Shown: positions 1 to 7,832 of the stretch, one piece after another
How the letters are laid out: every line of letters begins with the position of its first letter
How positions within the stretch are numbered: position 1 is the first letter of the stretch
Assembly: GCF_008691045.1 (NCBI RefSeq)
Contig: NZ_VMSO01000022.1
Coordinates: 1-42,739, forward strand
DNA: 42,739 nt
Reading direction: 5' to 3'
Source of the DNA: Mediterraneibacter catenae
GTDB lineage: Bacteria; Bacillota; Clostridia; Lachnospirales; Lachnospiraceae
The notes under the pieces: generated by a model
Told to the model about the DNA's origin: nothing
Database searches by the model: none
The model's input: the letters and a program-made list of their open reading frames with translations, nothing else
Translations under genes and position numbers: made by a program

Positions 1-25
1 ATGGCGAAAATCGCCCGACGCTAAC

Positions 26-324
26 ACGGTTAAAATCAAGGTTTCTAGTATCTGAGCCGTATCTTTCCCCTGATTCTTACGGTTGAATTTGGAATTTTGG
101 GTATTTAAACCGTATTCCTGTTGCGATATTTACGGTTGAATTTGAAGTTTCTGATATCAAAACCGTACTTCCGCCGTAATTCTTACGGTTGGATTTTGAA
201 TTTCTGGGTGTCGAACCGTATCCCGTCGCAATTCTTACAGTTGGAATTCGAGTTTCCGGTATCTAAACCGTATTCTTTTCCTGATTCTTACGGTTAGGAA
301 TTGTTTTTCTGGTTATAGAACCGT
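26..324. repeat. Six tandem 53-bp units with inverted-repeat ends
   Basis: Six units begin at 26, 79, 132, 185, 237 and 290, so the period is 53, 53, 53, 52 and 53 bases. Each unit is a 35-base block that starts ACGGTT (ACAGTT in unit 5) and ends AACCGT (AGCCGT in unit 1), followed by a 17-18 base AT/C-rich block that usually ends in TTCTT. The interior of the 35-base block is only loosely conserved. There is no ORF across it. The period is close to five helical turns, so all ACGGTT/AACCGT pairs lie on one face of the DNA. The connecting blocks resemble each other, which argues against a CRISPR array. Function is unknown. It lies outside the att-bounded island. Confidence 0.85.
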
Positions 325-481
325 CCGGCAGTTCATCTGTTACCAAAAAAGTAAAAACTGCCTGCATATATATGAAATGATTTCAGATTTGTTTGAAAAA
401 TCCCGGAAGTCGAAACTTCCGGGATAAGATTTCTCTTGGTATTCTGCGTAAACGCTTTGATTATCTCTTGGGTAACCGAGA
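325..481. other. Gene-free chromosomal flank left of the island
   Basis: No credible coding region is seen between the repeat array and the island edge. An inverted repeat GGCAGTT/AACTGCC (327-333 and 356-362) is followed by the terminator hairpin near 400. Positions 458-487 closely resemble the element end beside rpsI at 17839-17867: 17 identical bases, then 9 of 12, including the shared GATTAACG. This segment may be the original downstream flank of rpsI or a remnant of an older element end. Confidence 0.5.
396..425 (-). terminator. Rho-independent terminator at the left att site
   Basis: An 11-base perfect stem (ATCCCGGAAGT with ACTTCCGGGAT, 400-410 and 415-425) has a CGAA loop. On the minus strand it is followed by a run of T. 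It lies 57 bases outside the att core at 482, the same relative place as the hairpins at the other two att copies. It would stop leftward transcripts leaving the island, or originally those leaving rpsI. Confidence 0.75.
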
Positions 482-500
482 TTAACGTTTGGGTAACCGA
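458..500. other. Left attachment site (attL) of the rpsI island
   Basis: The core TTAACGTTTGG at 482-492 is identical to the 3' end of rpsI at 17872-17882. It is preceded by GATTATCTCTTGGGTAA (458-474), which recurs exactly beside rpsI at 17839-17855. The 12-mer TTGGGTAACCGA occurs twice here, at 468 and 489. Read on the minus strand, the core would encode Lys-Arg-stop, the end of S9. Confidence 0.75.
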
Positions 501-533
501 AAATGGCGGAAATACGGGGATGCCGCTGGAATT

Positions 534-553
534 TGTTGCAAATGCGTTGCAAA
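534..553. repeat. Paired GTTGCAAA-type sites, left end of unit A
   Basis: The sequence GTTGCAAATGCGTTGCAAAC contains two near-identical half sites 11 bases apart. Related pairs lie at 5882-5901 (unit B left end) and 17698-17714 (just after the integrase gene). Their presence at every element end suggests arm-type binding sites for the integrase. No binding data support this. Confidence 0.5.
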
Positions 554-591
554 CCGCAGAAGACTGAACACGATTGAGGACGCCTCTCTTC

Positions 592-3500
592 TCAAATACT
601 CATACCTCTTTTTAAAAGTGCTTCTTGGAATTCTTTTTCTTCTTCTTGCGATATTCCTTTGCATTCTCTATAAATATTACCAAGATATTCCCCGTAATAA
701 TCAAATTTTGTACCATCATTAAGCATTTTGGTCAGCAATCGAATCATCGGATGCGGGTATTGTAAAACAAGTTTACTTTTATCAAGTCTGCGTAAAGATA
801 GCGTATCTATGTGTTGAGCCATCTTATCTTGGCAAATAATATTTACAGCCTCTTCAAAAAGTTGTCCTAACTCCGGAAGCCAGCTTAAGAACAATTCTTT
901 CTCCTTTTCAGTAAGCATTGTTGGTTTGTTTTCATAACGATAGGTCAAATACTGCTTCAACCATCCAGTCCACAAAACTTTCTTTCCGTTGTCATCCATA
1001 TCCCCTAATCTATATCCCATTTCCTGTATAAATAATTCTAAATCCTGTTCCTCTGCTATATCATAAAATCGAGGAATATATTCTAAACAGGGGTCCTCCA
1101 CAACATATATCAAAAGAAGCAAATATAAGTCTATAAAACCTCTTCTGGCTTCTCCTTCCAGCCAATTAAGATTCTTGACCGCTCTCAAATATATTGGCCC
1201 CATAACATCTGCCACATCTTTATTTAAATACCGCGAAAAGTAAACTATCCCTTCCCATGCAGCCACAAAGGATTGTTGATCTATTCCACTTAATATTTCA
1301 GCAAACTTATCCGTGCACCATTCCTGATCCCTTAAATACAAAAAATTGAAATAACCAGCCAATATGCATAATACAATATTCTTCTCTTTCCCTTCTAACA
1401 ATAAATTCTTTTCCCAAAAACTTTTATATCTTTCTGGAATTCCTTGGGTCTCATCACAATAAGAAAGCATATAAATACTGCTACGCAAAATATTTCCCAA
1501 ACCGGTATTCATCGCCGTTTCTATTAATCTGTCAGACTGAACAAAATCTTCCTGCCGATAATTCCAAATCGTATCAGCAATTCCAAACAATTTATTTTCT
1601 ATAGTAATAAATCGTTTTTTCGTTTCTTCGCTTTTTACTATTTTTAAAAATATTTCAGACAACCCACAAATATCTTTTACAATCTCCATCTTTGCAGCAA
1701 ACCGATCAATCAAAGCGATCAACTGATCTACTTTAAAATTTGAGTCTTGGATACCGATCAATAATCTTTGCCATGCATCCTCTTTCTCGATACACCCATC
1801 AATGAATATTTTTATAATTTTTGACGTCCACTCGTAATCACTTTTAATGCACTCAGAAAATGTCTTCAGCATTCCCCACCTGGTTGGACCCTCAAATGGA
1901 TCTTCATTGTAGTTGTTTAGTAAATCGACAAGCTGTTGCAAATCAGATTCAAGCATTTGCTCTTGTGTAATAGGACTTTGATCACCGGACCATACAGCTT
2001 CTCCCATGTCAATATCTCGTTCTGGATGCTGACGTGGTTCAAAATGATTTCGAGACAATATTTCTTTTTCTAATTCATTTATTCTATCGTTAGTACTACA
2101 GAATTTCTTGATCCATACACACCAATTATATATAGGGTATTCACTGACATGCGTATCCAGAGCCTCAATTTCATCTATCAACTTCTTTTGTTTATCTTCC
2201 GTTAAATCATTAAATATTTTCTCGATCAATAAAAATATCTGCTCTTTCCCTTCAAAAAAAGAAATAGAAGAATTATTTATAAATATATCAAATTTATCGC
2301 ATGAAGAGATTCTTTCACATTCCCTTAATGCCTTTAAACATAGCTTTTTTAACAAAGCAGAGGATTCACTTAAACAGCTTTCTAAAAATACTTTCATTCG
2401 CTCTGGATGTTTGCATTCCAGAAGCTTACAACTTTCACAAAAAATAGTGCATAAGAAATAGAGCGGATTTTGTCTGGAATAGTCCTCTCTATCCTCTATC
2501 ACAAGCATAGCCATTTCCCATGGTTCTGGTTTGTCTTCTCCGTTTAAAAGCAAGTACGTATTATGCAGATTTAAGATGGTTTCTTTTACAAAATATAAAA
2601 ATTGTTCAGCATAAGAATTTAAAAATTGTTCTTTACAGCGTTTCCATGATTCCTCAATTTGACATTGTTCTCCTCTGAATCTATGCTTATATGCAATTCC
2701 ATCCTTACTGCCAAATGCATTATTCTTAAACACAAATTGAACTTCAAAATATTTCACAAACAATTTGTAACAAAGAGAATACATCCCACGTTTTGATAAA
2801 ATTTCTATCAATCGTAATATTGTCCAGGAATCTGTTATGTAAGAATCTAAAACAATTATATACTCTTTATATACAACATCTGGAATGCTATCATTACCTA
2901 ATTCGAGTTTTCTAAGTATTAGCGATGCAAATTGGAAATGAATCTTATTGCCATTATTTAAATATAAGATTTTAAAAGTCTCATTCTCTTTTCCCAAACA
3001 CTCATCAACAATCCATTGCATCCAGATTTGATCTTTCTCTGACAGAACCGCCTCTGGCATAAACAGATTGTCAAAAACACCTTTCTCGTTTAATGCTAAA
3101 ATCCACTCTTTCCCATGAATGTTATTCGCCAAAACTCGTGATCTTTCCACACTATCCAAACAATAATCAATCTCTGTATCTAATGCAATATCCCGCGGCG
3201 GCTCACTCTTAAATTCTTTAATCATATTATCCCAATCAAGCAAGCCTCTTTTGGCTCTTTGACCAAGTTTAATAAGCCCTTCTCTCATTTTTCCGTAATT
3301 CTTAGACGGAAAATAGATAGGCGTTAATCCAAGCAGCTTCCAATCTGACTGTTCTTCATCTGTTAAGATAAACCTTGTCTTTTCAGGGAGCCTGTCCATA
3401 GCACGTGTTAAATAACGTAAAATGGTATCTCTATAACTATATCCAATAAAAAGGATTGTATATGATTGAAATAATTTTATTAAGAATCTGGCGGCATAGC

Positions 3501-4020
3501 CTTCCGTCAAATATGCCTTTCCAAAATCTTCATCTGTAAGCACCATATATTTAGGATTATTAATATTACCATGAACATGAATAATACCGTCCACATCATT
3601 TCCTAATGGCAGTGCCGGAGCATTATATGCAGAAACGCTCAGTCCTCTTGACTCCAATACTTGCTCAAACATCTGGTCATAATTGGTTGTAATAATTTTT
3701 ATTTTGGAAGGATCCGCAAACAGATCAATGATTGCTTCATGTGTTTGATTGTGCTTAAGGCATGTACCCGATAATAATTCTGCAGCCTGTTTATTTACAT
3801 CTATACTTTTTGACTTCAGATATCCGAGAAATGCCTCGCAAGTATCATCTTCTTTTAATATTTCTCCAGTCCCCTCAGCAATCTTCTTTGCCAGGTCTAC
3901 AAAATCGGGAAGTGATGTGGGCGCATCCACAGATGCGCCTGCTCCTGCAAATACCACAAAGTTATTCTTTCTTATTGCTTCTATTATTTCATTAGGGAAA
4001 TTTATTCCATCTATAAACAA
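592..4020 (-). CDS. SIR2-like NADase with long C-terminal region (putative anti-phage defence protein)
   Basis: The N-terminal ~270 residues form a SIR2-like domain. GAGAS (residues 26-30) is the NAD-binding glycine motif, TTNYD (111-115) carries the conserved Asn and Asp, and HVHG (148-151) carries the catalytic-type His. LFIGYSYRD follows near 190-198. The remaining ~850 residues look all-helical and would serve as sensor or oligomerization part. The overall plan resembles the defence-associated sirtuins (SIR2 plus DUF4020-type C-terminus), which deplete NAD+ on infection and abort growth. The assignment of the C-terminal family is tentative. The start is a TTG with AGGAGG six bases upstream. 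The gene follows the AlbA_2 gene by 75 bases. AT-rich base use contrasts with the chromosome to the right. Confidence 0.85.
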   Translation of the reverse strand: MFIDGINFPNEIIEAIRKNNFVVFAGAGASVDAPTSLPDFVDLAKKIAEGTGEILKEDDTCEAFLGYLKSKSIDVNKQAAELLSGTCLKHNQTHEAIIDLFADPSKIKIITTNYDQMFEQVLESRGLSVSAYNAPALPLGNDVDGIIHVHGNINNPKYMVLTDEDFGKAYLTEGYAARFLIKLFQSYTILFIGYSYRDTILRYLTRAMDRLPEKTRFILTDEEQSDWKLLGLTPIYFPSKNYGKMREGLIKLGQRAKRGLLDWDNMIKEFKSEPPRDIALDTEIDYCLDSVERSRVLANNIHGKEWILALNEKGVFDNLFMPEAVLSEKDQIWMQWIVDECLGKENETFKILYLNNGNKIHFQFASLILRKLELGNDSIPDVVYKEYIIVLDSYITDSWTILRLIEILSKRGMYSLCYKLFVKYFEVQFVFKNNAFGSKDGIAYKHRFRGEQCQIEESWKRCKEQFLNSYAEQFLYFVKETILNLHNTYLLLNGEDKPEPWEMAMLVIEDREDYSRQNPLYFLCTIFCESCKLLECKHPERMKVFLESCLSESSALLKKLCLKALRECERISSCDKFDIFINNSSISFFEGKEQIFLLIEKIFNDLTEDKQKKLIDEIEALDTHVSEYPIYNWCVWIKKFCSTNDRINELEKEILSRNHFEPRQHPERDIDMGEAVWSGDQSPITQEQMLESDLQQLVDLLNNYNEDPFEGPTRWGMLKTFSECIKSDYEWTSKIIKIFIDGCIEKEDAWQRLLIGIQDSNFKVDQLIALIDRFAAKMEIVKDICGLSEIFLKIVKSEETKKRFITIENKLFGIADTIWNYRQEDFVQSDRLIETAMNTGLGNILRSSIYMLSYCDETQGIPERYKSFWEKNLLLEGKEKNIVLCILAGYFNFLYLRDQEWCTDKFAEILSGIDQQSFVAAWEGIVYFSRYLNKDVADVMGPIYLRAVKNLNWLEGEARRGFIDLYLLLLIYVVEDPCLEYIPRFYDIAEEQDLELFIQEMGYRLGDMDDNGKKVLWTGWLKQYLTYRYENKPTMLTEKEKELFLSWLPELGQLFEEAVNIICQDKMAQHIDTLSLRRLDKSKLVLQYPHPMIRLLTKMLNDGTKFDYYGEYLGNIYRECKGISQEEEKEFQEALLKRGMSI

Positions 4021-4072
4021 TTGCTTCCTCCTGAATTTCTATCAGCACTTTTACAATATACGATAGTTGTAT

Positions 4073-4091
4073 CCCAAATCCTACATTTGGG
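4073..4091 (-). promoter_or_regulatory. Small hairpin between the AlbA_2 and SIR2 genes
   Basis: CCCAAAT (4073-4079) pairs with ATTTGGG (4085-4091) around a five-base loop, in the 75-base gap upstream of the SIR2 gene. No T run follows, so it is not a standard terminator. It could adjust the ratio of the two products. Confidence 0.35.
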
Positions 4092-4095
4092 GCTA

Positions 4096-5625
4096 TTACA
4101 TGTTAAAATAGTACTCGCCATTTTTCTCTTTTCGCATAATTCCGCAATCCACCGATTTTCTAATAATTCTTGATGCTGTGTTCTCCGAAATACCGAAAGC
4201 ATTTGCTATTGCCGTCCGATTAAAATAATACTCTGATCCGTATTTCTCCAATAATTCCAGCAACTTTTCTAAATTTCTCTTATTGAAATTCCTTCCTGCC
4301 TTACATTTAAGCCACTTTCTCAACTCTTCTTTCTCCTTTTCCCCCATAGAAAATTGCATATCTCCAAGAGAAAGTTGCGGTTTATCAGAAGATTGTTGCA
4401 GTTTATAGGAAGATTGTTGCAGTTTTGCGTTTCCAATTTCTAATTCTAGTTCCAACTGTGCGGAACGGGCTTCACTTCGATTTGGCAAAGTTACAACAAA
4501 AAAATATTCGTCAGAATAGAATTCCGGTTGCTCTGCATAATCAACATAAGAATTAAGGATTCTCCGAATACCACTTCCCCGGCGTTCCATATAATGAAGC
4601 CTTCCAAAAGTATCGGAAATAATCTCATTTCGCCGCATGGATGGCACACGCCTTAAATCCATATCTTGTATCCGACTCCCATTAATCATTCCGCCAGGAG
4701 AGGATATTTCCATTCTGTCATCGTACATATCCACATGCACTTCTGCGCCTATACTCTGATAATCCCTGTGAATGAGCGCATTCACCAACACTTCCCGGAC
4801 AGCTTTAAAAGGGTAATCACTTTTCTCTTCCCGACGCATTCCCCGAATCGACCACGGATTCTTCGAGTTAGTGCGGATAAAAGCCTCCGCATTTGCCAAA
4901 AGCGTTATTAAGCTTACGCCTGTAAATTCCTCATCATCTAATGCCTCTCCTTCTACAGAGCCTTTTTCTATACCTTTCCATCTAGTGCATACGACTTTTG
5001 ATTGTTTTAAATAGCCTTGATCACAAAGAAGCAATCCGGCATTTGTTACTATTCCATCTTCTGTCACGAACCCCATCGAAACAAGATCTTTTGTCAAATC
5101 GAAATCGTCCCCTGTTTCCTTTTTAAATGTAGCTGCGAGCAGTGTAAAACTGACATCTGATAAGTTATAGGAACTGGGAAGGGAATCATATGTTTTATTC
5201 ATTCCTTTCAGAATCAGATTGTTCTGTTCAATTACAGTAGCGATTTCAGATCTGTCTCCTCGCCTTACATATATTTCTCTTGTTTTTTCATGAACATAGT
5301 AATATGGATAATGAGGTCCATTAGCTACTTCAAGGTCAATACATAACCTGCCTTCTATTCTGCTGCTGAAAGGCGTTAACGTGTAGCGTACCGGTGGTTC
5401 TACTCTTGAAGTTAAAAGCTCTGAAATTTTACTTGCTGTACTCTGTGCATCATCAAGTCCTACCGGTTCATGCCCATTATCAGTCACACCAAAGAGAATA
5501 TGACCGCCCTTTGTATTTGCAAACGCCACAACAGATTTTAACCAGCTCTTAGGTTTTTCTTTTTCTAAAGACACTTTGTAATCCAAATGTGTCGCTTCTA
5601 TTCCCTGAAAATCTTCAAACTTCAT
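4096..5625 (-). CDS. AlbA_2 (Schlafen-type) / HATPase / winged-helix protein
   Basis: Residues 1-130 show the AlbA_2 fold signature: EATHLDYK near 10-17, then VVAFANTKGGHILFGVTDNG at 32-51. Around 270-315 the motif REVLVNALIHRDY followed by SSPGG marks the GHKL-type ATP-binding region of the RecG-like ATPase_c_4 family. The last ~45 residues (NRTAIANAFGISENTASRII) form a winged helix-turn-helix. Such proteins are usually called ATP-binding transcriptional regulators; some relatives act in defence. A linker near 395-425 repeats KLQQSS-like words. It is the first gene of the operon, with the SIR2 gene 75 bases downstream, so it may control or partner it. The ATG has a weak GGAAGAGG site. Confidence 0.8.
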   Translation of the reverse strand: MKFEDFQGIEATHLDYKVSLEKEKPKSWLKSVVAFANTKGGHILFGVTDNGHEPVGLDDAQSTASKISELLTSRVEPPVRYTLTPFSSRIEGRLCIDLEVANGPHYPYYYVHEKTREIYVRRGDRSEIATVIEQNNLILKGMNKTYDSLPSSYNLSDVSFTLLAATFKKETGDDFDLTKDLVSMGFVTEDGIVTNAGLLLCDQGYLKQSKVVCTRWKGIEKGSVEGEALDDEEFTGVSLITLLANAEAFIRTNSKNPWSIRGMRREEKSDYPFKAVREVLVNALIHRDYQSIGAEVHVDMYDDRMEISSPGGMINGSRIQDMDLRRVPSMRRNEIISDTFGRLHYMERRGSGIRRILNSYVDYAEQPEFYSDEYFFVVTLPNRSEARSAQLELELEIGNAKLQQSSYKLQQSSDKPQLSLGDMQFSMGEKEKEELRKWLKCKAGRNFNKRNLEKLLELLEKYGSEYYFNRTAIANAFGISENTASRIIRKSVDCGIMRKEKNGEYYFNM

Positions 5626-5703
5626 AACCGCAGCCTCTTCCTTTTAATGATTTACTTGTTCTAATACACCATGCCGTAATTCTAAATATAAGTAATTATG
5701 TTT

Positions 5704-5732
5704 ATTTTAACAGAACACCCGTTTGTTTTCAA
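5704..5732 (-). promoter_or_regulatory. Sigma-A promoter of the AlbA_2-SIR2 operon
   Basis: On the minus strand TTGAAA (5727-5732) and TAAAAT (5704-5709) are separated by 17 bases, about 80 bases before the AlbA_2 start codon. It lies inside the right end of unit A. Confidence 0.6.
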
Positions 5733-5751
5733 TTATTGCTTTAAGAAATAC

Positions 5752-5782
5752 AAAAACCTCCCAGTACATCTGTCCTGGGAGG
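5752..5782 (-). terminator. Terminator beside the middle att site
   Basis: CCTCCCAG (5757-5764) pairs with CTGGGAGG (5775-5782) around a ten-base loop. On the minus strand it is followed by five T. It stands 46 bases left of the middle core, matching the placement at the other two att copies, although the stem sequence is different. Confidence 0.75.
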
Positions 5783-5826
5783 CCATGCAGCGCCTTGCGG
5801 CGTCTGGATCGTATATTGTTGTATCC

Positions 5827-5848
5827 GATTATCGTTTGGGTAACCGAA
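5827..5848. other. Middle attachment site (degenerate rpsI core)
   Basis: TTATCGTTTGG (5829-5839) differs from the rpsI core at one base. It is followed by GTAACCGAAAATGGCGG exactly as at the left site. Read as S9 codons on the minus strand, it gives AAA CGA TAA (Lys-Arg-stop), so the change is synonymous. It marks the junction of two tandem integrations. Confidence 0.65.
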
Positions 5849-5881
5849 AATGGCGGAAATACGGGGATTCAGCCAGGATTT

Positions 5882-5901
5882 GTTGCAGATGCGTTACAAA
5901 C
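5882..5901. repeat. Paired GTTGCAAA-type sites, left end of unit B
   Basis: GTTGCAGATGCGTTACAAAC matches the pair at 534-553 with three base changes and lies at the same distance from its att core. It is a candidate integrase arm site. Confidence 0.45.
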
Positions 5902-5977
5902 TGTCTAAGACTGAACATGATTGAGGACACCTCTCTAATACCCAAATCATACCCAAATGATATAGGGAATATTATGT

Positions 5978-6523
5978 TCACTCTAAGTAAATCGACTGTA
6001 ATCCATAATTAAAAATGGGAACATTTTGCTTATAAACGGCATTAAATAGTTTATTAACTGTATTTAGTATACTATTTAACGCAGTTTCTACCTGTGTATA
6101 TGAAATTTGTATCTTGGTTTTTGGATGAACAAGATTATTTCTCAAATCAATCGTTTGCTTAATACTTCTATCCCACTCATCTTCATTTGTTATAGCTTTA
6201 TGAGAATACTTACAATATATAAATTCTATTCTATCTATCAACCTAATCATTTTCAAACTGCTACTCAGATCCAAGCTTCCGTTATTTATTTTTATCTGTT
6301 TTTCAGATAGCAACGATCTCTCGTATATACTTAAATTAAAAGATTTGCATAATTCTTCAGAAATCGAATTAACATATGCTTCTAACGCACTCATGCCTAA
6401 AAGCAAACTGGCATGCATAAAAGCTTCTGCTTTTGCAGCATTCTCACTTTCCAACTTTGCATTTTCCAAATAATACTTAGCCTCTTCAAATAATTGTTGT
6501 CCAAAAAAATCAAACTGTTCCAT
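5978..6523 (-). CDS. HEPN-domain protein (candidate RNase effector)
   Basis: This 181-residue, helix-rich protein carries RNNLVH at residues 128-133, the R-x4-H motif of HEPN nucleases. The N-terminal helices (residues 8-60) have the amphipathic pattern usual for the first helices of that fold. HEPN proteins are commonly RNases in toxin-antitoxin and abortive-infection systems. Its start codon overlaps the end of the DGQHR gene, so the two are translationally coupled and probably act as a pair. It is the last gene of the defence operon. Nuclease activity is inferred from one motif, and no tRNA- or mRNA-specific feature is visible. Confidence 0.65.
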   Translation of the reverse strand: MEQFDFFGQQLFEEAKYYLENAKLESENAAKAEAFMHASLLLGMSALEAYVNSISEELCKSFNLSIYERSLLSEKQIKINNGSLDLSSSLKMIRLIDRIEFIYCKYSHKAITNEDEWDRSIKQTIDLRNNLVHPKTKIQISYTQVETALNSILNTVNKLFNAVYKQNVPIFNYGLQSIYLE

Positions 6524-7764
6524 TATTTCATCCTTTGTTCAGCCTTTATCACTTCTAAATTAGCCTGTTTTGCAAAATACTTGCTTAGTGCCAAAGTTAT
6601 TAAACTCTTCCCTATTCCTTGCCCTTTTTCTGCTTGTAGATAGAATAACTCAATTAATCTTCCTCTTTCTTTAGCATCTGTTCTTGTTCCTAGTCCTCTA
6701 TAATTTTCCGGATCACTCTTATGCCTAGCTGCCGCCAAAGCCTCAGCATTTAATGGATCTTTTTTTGAATTCTCTGGCAAACTATAGTGTCTTTCTAACC
6801 TGACTTTATTATCCTTAAGCAATCCTGCTACAAATGCCCATGCGGCTAATACTGCATAATTAAACGCTTTATCAGCGTATTCTCTTGAAACCTTTTTCCC
6901 ATCTTCCGAATAATACTCTTTCTGTTTATTAGCTAATCTTGCAAATTCTCTTCCTGCAGTCAGTAATTGTTCGTTTTTCCACCAATCCGGATAATCAATT
7001 TTTAATGTTTCCCAATCATCATCTATTCCTCCGGTTTTTGCTATAATTCCATCGGTTTTTTCTTTTTCAAATTCTTTAATTTGGGATCCCAAATAATAAT
7101 TTATTATAAAAGTTCTGGCCTCCCTGACAGTAATACTATCGCCCCTTTGTTTTTTATCTGCAAAGTCACTTTTCGCATCAAGTAACCCCACATTGTGGCA
7201 CCATTCTCTTAATTCAGGACCTTTTACGGTCTCCATCATTCGGTCCAACAAATCAGAAGAAACTGCAATATTCGTATTAGAAATTAATTGTACATCCAAT
7301 CTTTGTTCCATATTGAGATTAAAATAAATTTTCACGCCATGATATTCACAAACATCTTCTGCCAAAGCTTCCTCGATTGCTTTTATTCTATGCTGACCTC
7401 CTACAATTTTTAAAGGGTGACTTTCATCAAAATCTGTATTATATTCTGCAACAATATTACTAAAAACTCTACCATTTTTAGCATCCATCTTCATTTTCAA
7501 AAACGCACCGCTATCTTCAACTAATTCACGATTTGCCCTATAATCTGATTGTTCATCTGGATCAAGCGGAACATCTACAGTACATAAATCCAATAATATA
7601 TCTGCCTTAATATGGCATTCACAAAATACTGCATTAGTGCATTTATCTATAATAATATATAAATTATTTTCTATAGGCTGAAAGCATTCCAAAAATTCTT
7701 CTATATCATGCACTATTAATTTTTTTATCTCATCATCAATAGCTTTATCATAATGTACTTTCAT
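6523..7764 (-). CDS. DGQHR-domain protein (DndB-like / ParB-related fold)
   Basis: The diagnostic segment is KIVGGQHRIKAI near residue 119-130, a variant (GGQHR) of the DGQHR motif in DndB and related proteins. The family is linked to DNA phosphorothioation islands and restriction-modification loci, and its fold is related to ParB N-terminal domains. The following stretch, with QLISNTNIAVSSDLLDRM, is also typical of the family. No dndCDE genes are nearby, so phosphorothioation is not implied. The gene lies 68 bases after vsr and overlaps the HEPN gene. The start ATG has AAAGGAAAAGGAG upstream. Whether it is a regulator, antitoxin or sensor is unknown. Confidence 0.7.
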   Translation of the reverse strand: MKVHYDKAIDDEIKKLIVHDIEEFLECFQPIENNLYIIIDKCTNAVFCECHIKADILLDLCTVDVPLDPDEQSDYRANRELVEDSGAFLKMKMDAKNGRVFSNIVAEYNTDFDESHPLKIVGGQHRIKAIEEALAEDVCEYHGVKIYFNLNMEQRLDVQLISNTNIAVSSDLLDRMMETVKGPELREWCHNVGLLDAKSDFADKKQRGDSITVREARTFIINYYLGSQIKEFEKEKTDGIIAKTGGIDDDWETLKIDYPDWWKNEQLLTAGREFARLANKQKEYYSEDGKKVSREYADKAFNYAVLAAWAFVAGLLKDNKVRLERHYSLPENSKKDPLNAEALAAARHKSDPENYRGLGTRTDAKERGRLIELFYLQAEKGQGIGKSLITLALSKYFAKQANLEVIKAEQRMK

Positions 7765-7832
7765 TTTCTTCTCCTTTTCCTTTAATTAATATTTGTAATA
7801 TTACAGGGCTTCCAATTATTTCAAAGTGCAAA

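Larger units (their letters stand above)
482..5828. mobile_element. Unit A: att-flanked island unit without integrase (CIME-like)
   Basis: This segment lies between the left att core (482) and the degenerate middle core (5829). Its first ~110 bases (482-590) match the first ~110 bases of unit B (5829-5937) closely, including the paired GTTGCAAA-type sites. It has no integrase, relaxase or replication gene, only the AlbA_2-SIR2 operon. That is the layout expected of a cis-mobilizable element, which would need the integrase of unit B to move. Excision and mobility are inferred. Confidence 0.6.
5733..5977. other. Gene-free junction between unit A and unit B
   Basis: Together with the operon leader at 5626-5732 this forms a 352-base stretch without a gene. 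It holds the terminator hairpin at 5757-5782, the degenerate att core at 5829-5839 and the conserved left end of unit B (to about 5937). Nothing recognisable lies from there to the stop codon of the HEPN gene. Confidence 0.6.

Noticed and set aside
26..324. CRISPR array
   Set aside because: The 35-base blocks are too variable and the 17-18 base connecting blocks resemble each other. No cas gene is nearby.
6523..7764. DNA phosphorothioation (Dnd) system
   Set aside because: Only a DGQHR-type protein is present. No DndA, C, D or E homologue occurs in the window.
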